The notes beneath the pieces were generated by a model. It searched no databases, had not been told where the DNA came from, and worked only from the letters and a program-made list of their open reading frames with translations. DNA of 64,000 bases from Cellulomonas_A sp047229345 (GTDB taxonomy: Bacteria > Actinomycetota > Actinomycetes > Actinomycetales > Cellulomonadaceae). The translations under genes and the position numbers were made by a program. The DNA is taken from positions 1-64,000 of the forward strand of contig NZ_JBFTER010000007.1 in NCBI RefSeq assembly GCF_047229345.1, read 5' to 3'. Positions 62,507-64,000 of this stretch are shown piece by piece; position 1 is the first letter of the stretch; the number at the start of each line of letters is the position of its first letter.

Positions 62507-64000
62507 ATGAACACCACCACACAGCTCGGCCAGGTCGGGGAGATCGCCGTCAAGCGGCGGTCCTTCCTCGGGATGGTCGCCGCGGGCGCGGCCGTCGTCG
62601 GCGTCCCGTCGCTGCTGACCGCGTGCTCCAGCGGCGAGGCCGGCGCGACGGCGGAGCCGGGCGCGACGGCCGGCGCGGACGTGCTGCCCACGTACAAGGA
62701 GATCGTCTTCGCGGAGCCCGACTACCCGAGCGTCAACGGGTCGACCGCGGGCTACGAGACGATCCCGACGGACCTGGTGCAGTCGGTCGAGGAGCCCCCC
62801 GGCAACGGCTCGGACTTCACGGCGATGACGCCCCTGTGGGGCACGCCGCCGCCGGTCAAGGGCAACCAGTACTACGAAGCGGTCAACGCCGCGCTCGGCG
62901 CGAGCCTGACGTTCAACATCGCCGACGGCAACGACTACGGCACGGTGCTCGCGACCGCGCTCTCGGCCCCCGACGAACTGCCGGACTGGGTCTGCGTCCC
63001 GACGTGGAACGTCCCGCCGCGCTTCGCGTCCGAGGTCGTGCCGAACGTCTTCCAGGACCTGACCGACTTCCTCGCCGGCGACAAGGCGCTCGACTACCCG
63101 AACCTGGCGAACATCCCGACCGCGGCCTGGCAGTGGTCCTCGTTCAACGGCCGCCTCTACGGTCTGCCGTTCCCCGGCGAGGTCATCAACGACGTGGTGT
63201 TCTACCGCAAGGACATCCTCGACGGGCTGGGCATCACGCCGGACGTCACGAGCGCCGACGACCTCCTGGCGCTCCTCAAGCAGATCAACAACCCGTCGGC
63301 CGGCGTCTACGCCGCGGCGGACCTGTGGAACACGTCGACGATCATCCACGGCGTCGTGCCCAAGTGGAAGCTCGTCGACGGCAAGCTCCAGCACCGCGTC
63401 GAGACCGAGGAGTACCGCAAGGCCCTCGAGTGGAACGCCGAGGTCTGGGCCGCCGGGCTGGTGCACCCCGACATCGACACCGCCTGGAACAAGGAGCTCT
63501 TCGAGTCCGGGAAGCTGCTCGTGATGAACGACGGCATCGGCGGGTGGCACGAGGCCCTCGGGCGCCAGCTCGGCACCAACCCGACCTACAACCAGCAGCC
63601 GCTGCCGCCCTTCGGCGCCGACGGCGGCGACCCGGTCTACTACAAGGGTCAGCCGGCGAACATCTTCAGCTTCCTCAAGAAGTCGGACGACCCCGAGCGC
63701 ATCGAGGAGCTCCTGCGGATCGCGAACCTGCTCGCGGCGCCGTTCGGCACCACGGAGTTCGACCTCATCAACAACGGCGTCGAGGGCGTGCACTTCACGC
63801 GCGACGCGAACGGGCTGCCCGTCCCGACCGAGCTGGCCCCGACCGAGCTCCAGCCGACGTACATGTTCCTCACCGCGCCGCCGGTCGTGAACGCGAAGGT
63901 CCAGTACCCGGGCTTCGTGAAGGCGTCGAGCGAGTTCACGGCGGACGCCGCGCAGTACACCGAGGAGCCGCTCTTCTACGGCATCCAGATCAGCGAGCCC
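62507..64000 (+). CDS. Extracellular sugar-binding lipoprotein of an ABC importer (partial)
   Basis: 498 codons are in the window and the frame is still open at base 64000. ATG 62507 follows GGAG/GAAGG. The N-terminus has a twin-arginine-like VKRRSFLGMVAAG and a lipobox LLTAC (Cys ~43), so it is a lipidated, probably Tat-exported protein. The mature part has the family 1 solute-binding pattern: DLTDFLAGDKALDYPNLANI, WQWSSFNGRLYGLPFPGEVI, VFYRKDILDGLGI, and ELFESGKLLVMNDGIGGWHE. Close relatives bind oligosaccharides. The permease genes presumably follow outside the window. It shares operators with the GH3 gene, so import and cleavage of one sugar are likely linked. Confidence 0.92.
   Translation, partial: MNTTTQLGQVGEIAVKRRSFLGMVAAGAAVVGVPSLLTACSSGEAGATAEPGATAGADVLPTYKEIVFAEPDYPSVNGSTAGYETIPTDLVQSVEEPPGNGSDFTAMTPLWGTPPPVKGNQYYEAVNAALGASLTFNIADGNDYGTVLATALSAPDELPDWVCVPTWNVPPRFASEVVPNVFQDLTDFLAGDKALDYPNLANIPTAAWQWSSFNGRLYGLPFPGEVINDVVFYRKDILDGLGITPDVTSADDLLALLKQINNPSAGVYAAADLWNTSTIIHGVVPKWKLVDGKLQHRVETEEYRKALEWNAEVWAAGLVHPDIDTAWNKELFESGKLLVMNDGIGGWHEALGRQLGTNPTYNQQPLPPFGADGGDPVYYKGQPANIFSFLKKSDDPERIEELLRIANLLAAPFGTTEFDLINNGVEGVHFTRDANGLPVPTELAPTELQPTYMFLTAPPVVNAKVQYPGFVKASSEFTADAAQYTEEPLFYGIQISEP

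Overview
The window is very GC-rich, densely coding actinobacterial DNA, with many GTG starts and 1- to 4-base gene overlaps. Gene content fits a Micrococcales member close to Cellulomonas. It has a class-3 type acyl-CoA carboxylase with epsilon subunit, a NucS mismatch endonuclease, a WecA/AtpI-led ATP synthase operon, a DUF2550 gene, an Arg/Gln-rich Rho, AdhE and a glycoside hydrolase family 3 locus. The genus is inferred, not proven. No rRNA, CRISPR array, transposase or integrase was seen.

Layout. 1-2.45 kb: ferrous iron uptake operon efeU-efeO-efeB on the minus strand behind a DtxR/IdeR-like box. 2.5-5.75 kb (minus): Nudix hydrolase, carboxylase alpha chain, Maf. 5.9-19.3 kb: a block that splits the usual actinobacterial accD-accE-maf-accA order. 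It holds a VKOR protein, a 2068-residue RHS protein ending in a Hint domain and a GIY-YIG nuclease toxin, a DUF4240 candidate immunity gene, a remnant DUF418 gene broken at both ends, a DUF885 metalloprotein, and a TetR-controlled ABC exporter. 19.4-24.1 kb: accE, a His-rich unknown and accD (minus), divergent birA, and a class III adenylate cyclase. 24.2-34.4 kb: MFS exporter, aminotransferase, a 41-residue membrane protein missed by normal ORF cut-offs, a coiled-coil lipoprotein, AdhE, a Na+/H+ antiporter, Idi and a YcaQ-like winged-helix protein.

34.5-50.2 kb: tRNA-Arg(CCG), a FadR-type regulator, then argS-lysA-hom-thrC-thrB (Arg charging and Asp-family amino acid synthesis), rho, rpmE, prfA-prmC-tsaC-wecA-atpI. 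50.2-59.0 kb: atpBEFHAGDC (complete F1Fo ATP synthase with a short epsilon), DUF2550, nucS, DUF1990. 59.2-64 kb: a GH3 glycosidase and a divergent sugar-binding lipoprotein that runs off the window. These two share a regulatory gap with two copies of a LacI-type operator.

The most system-like element is the RHS-Hint-GIY-YIG / DUF4240 pair. Its position inside a split housekeeping carboxylase locus, next to a truncated membrane-protein gene, suggests it arrived or rearranged as an accessory cassette. Other points of interest are a shared palindrome in front of both carboxylase transcription units, the His-rich protein translationally coupled between carboxylase subunits, the shortened AtpC, and several long perfect hairpins.
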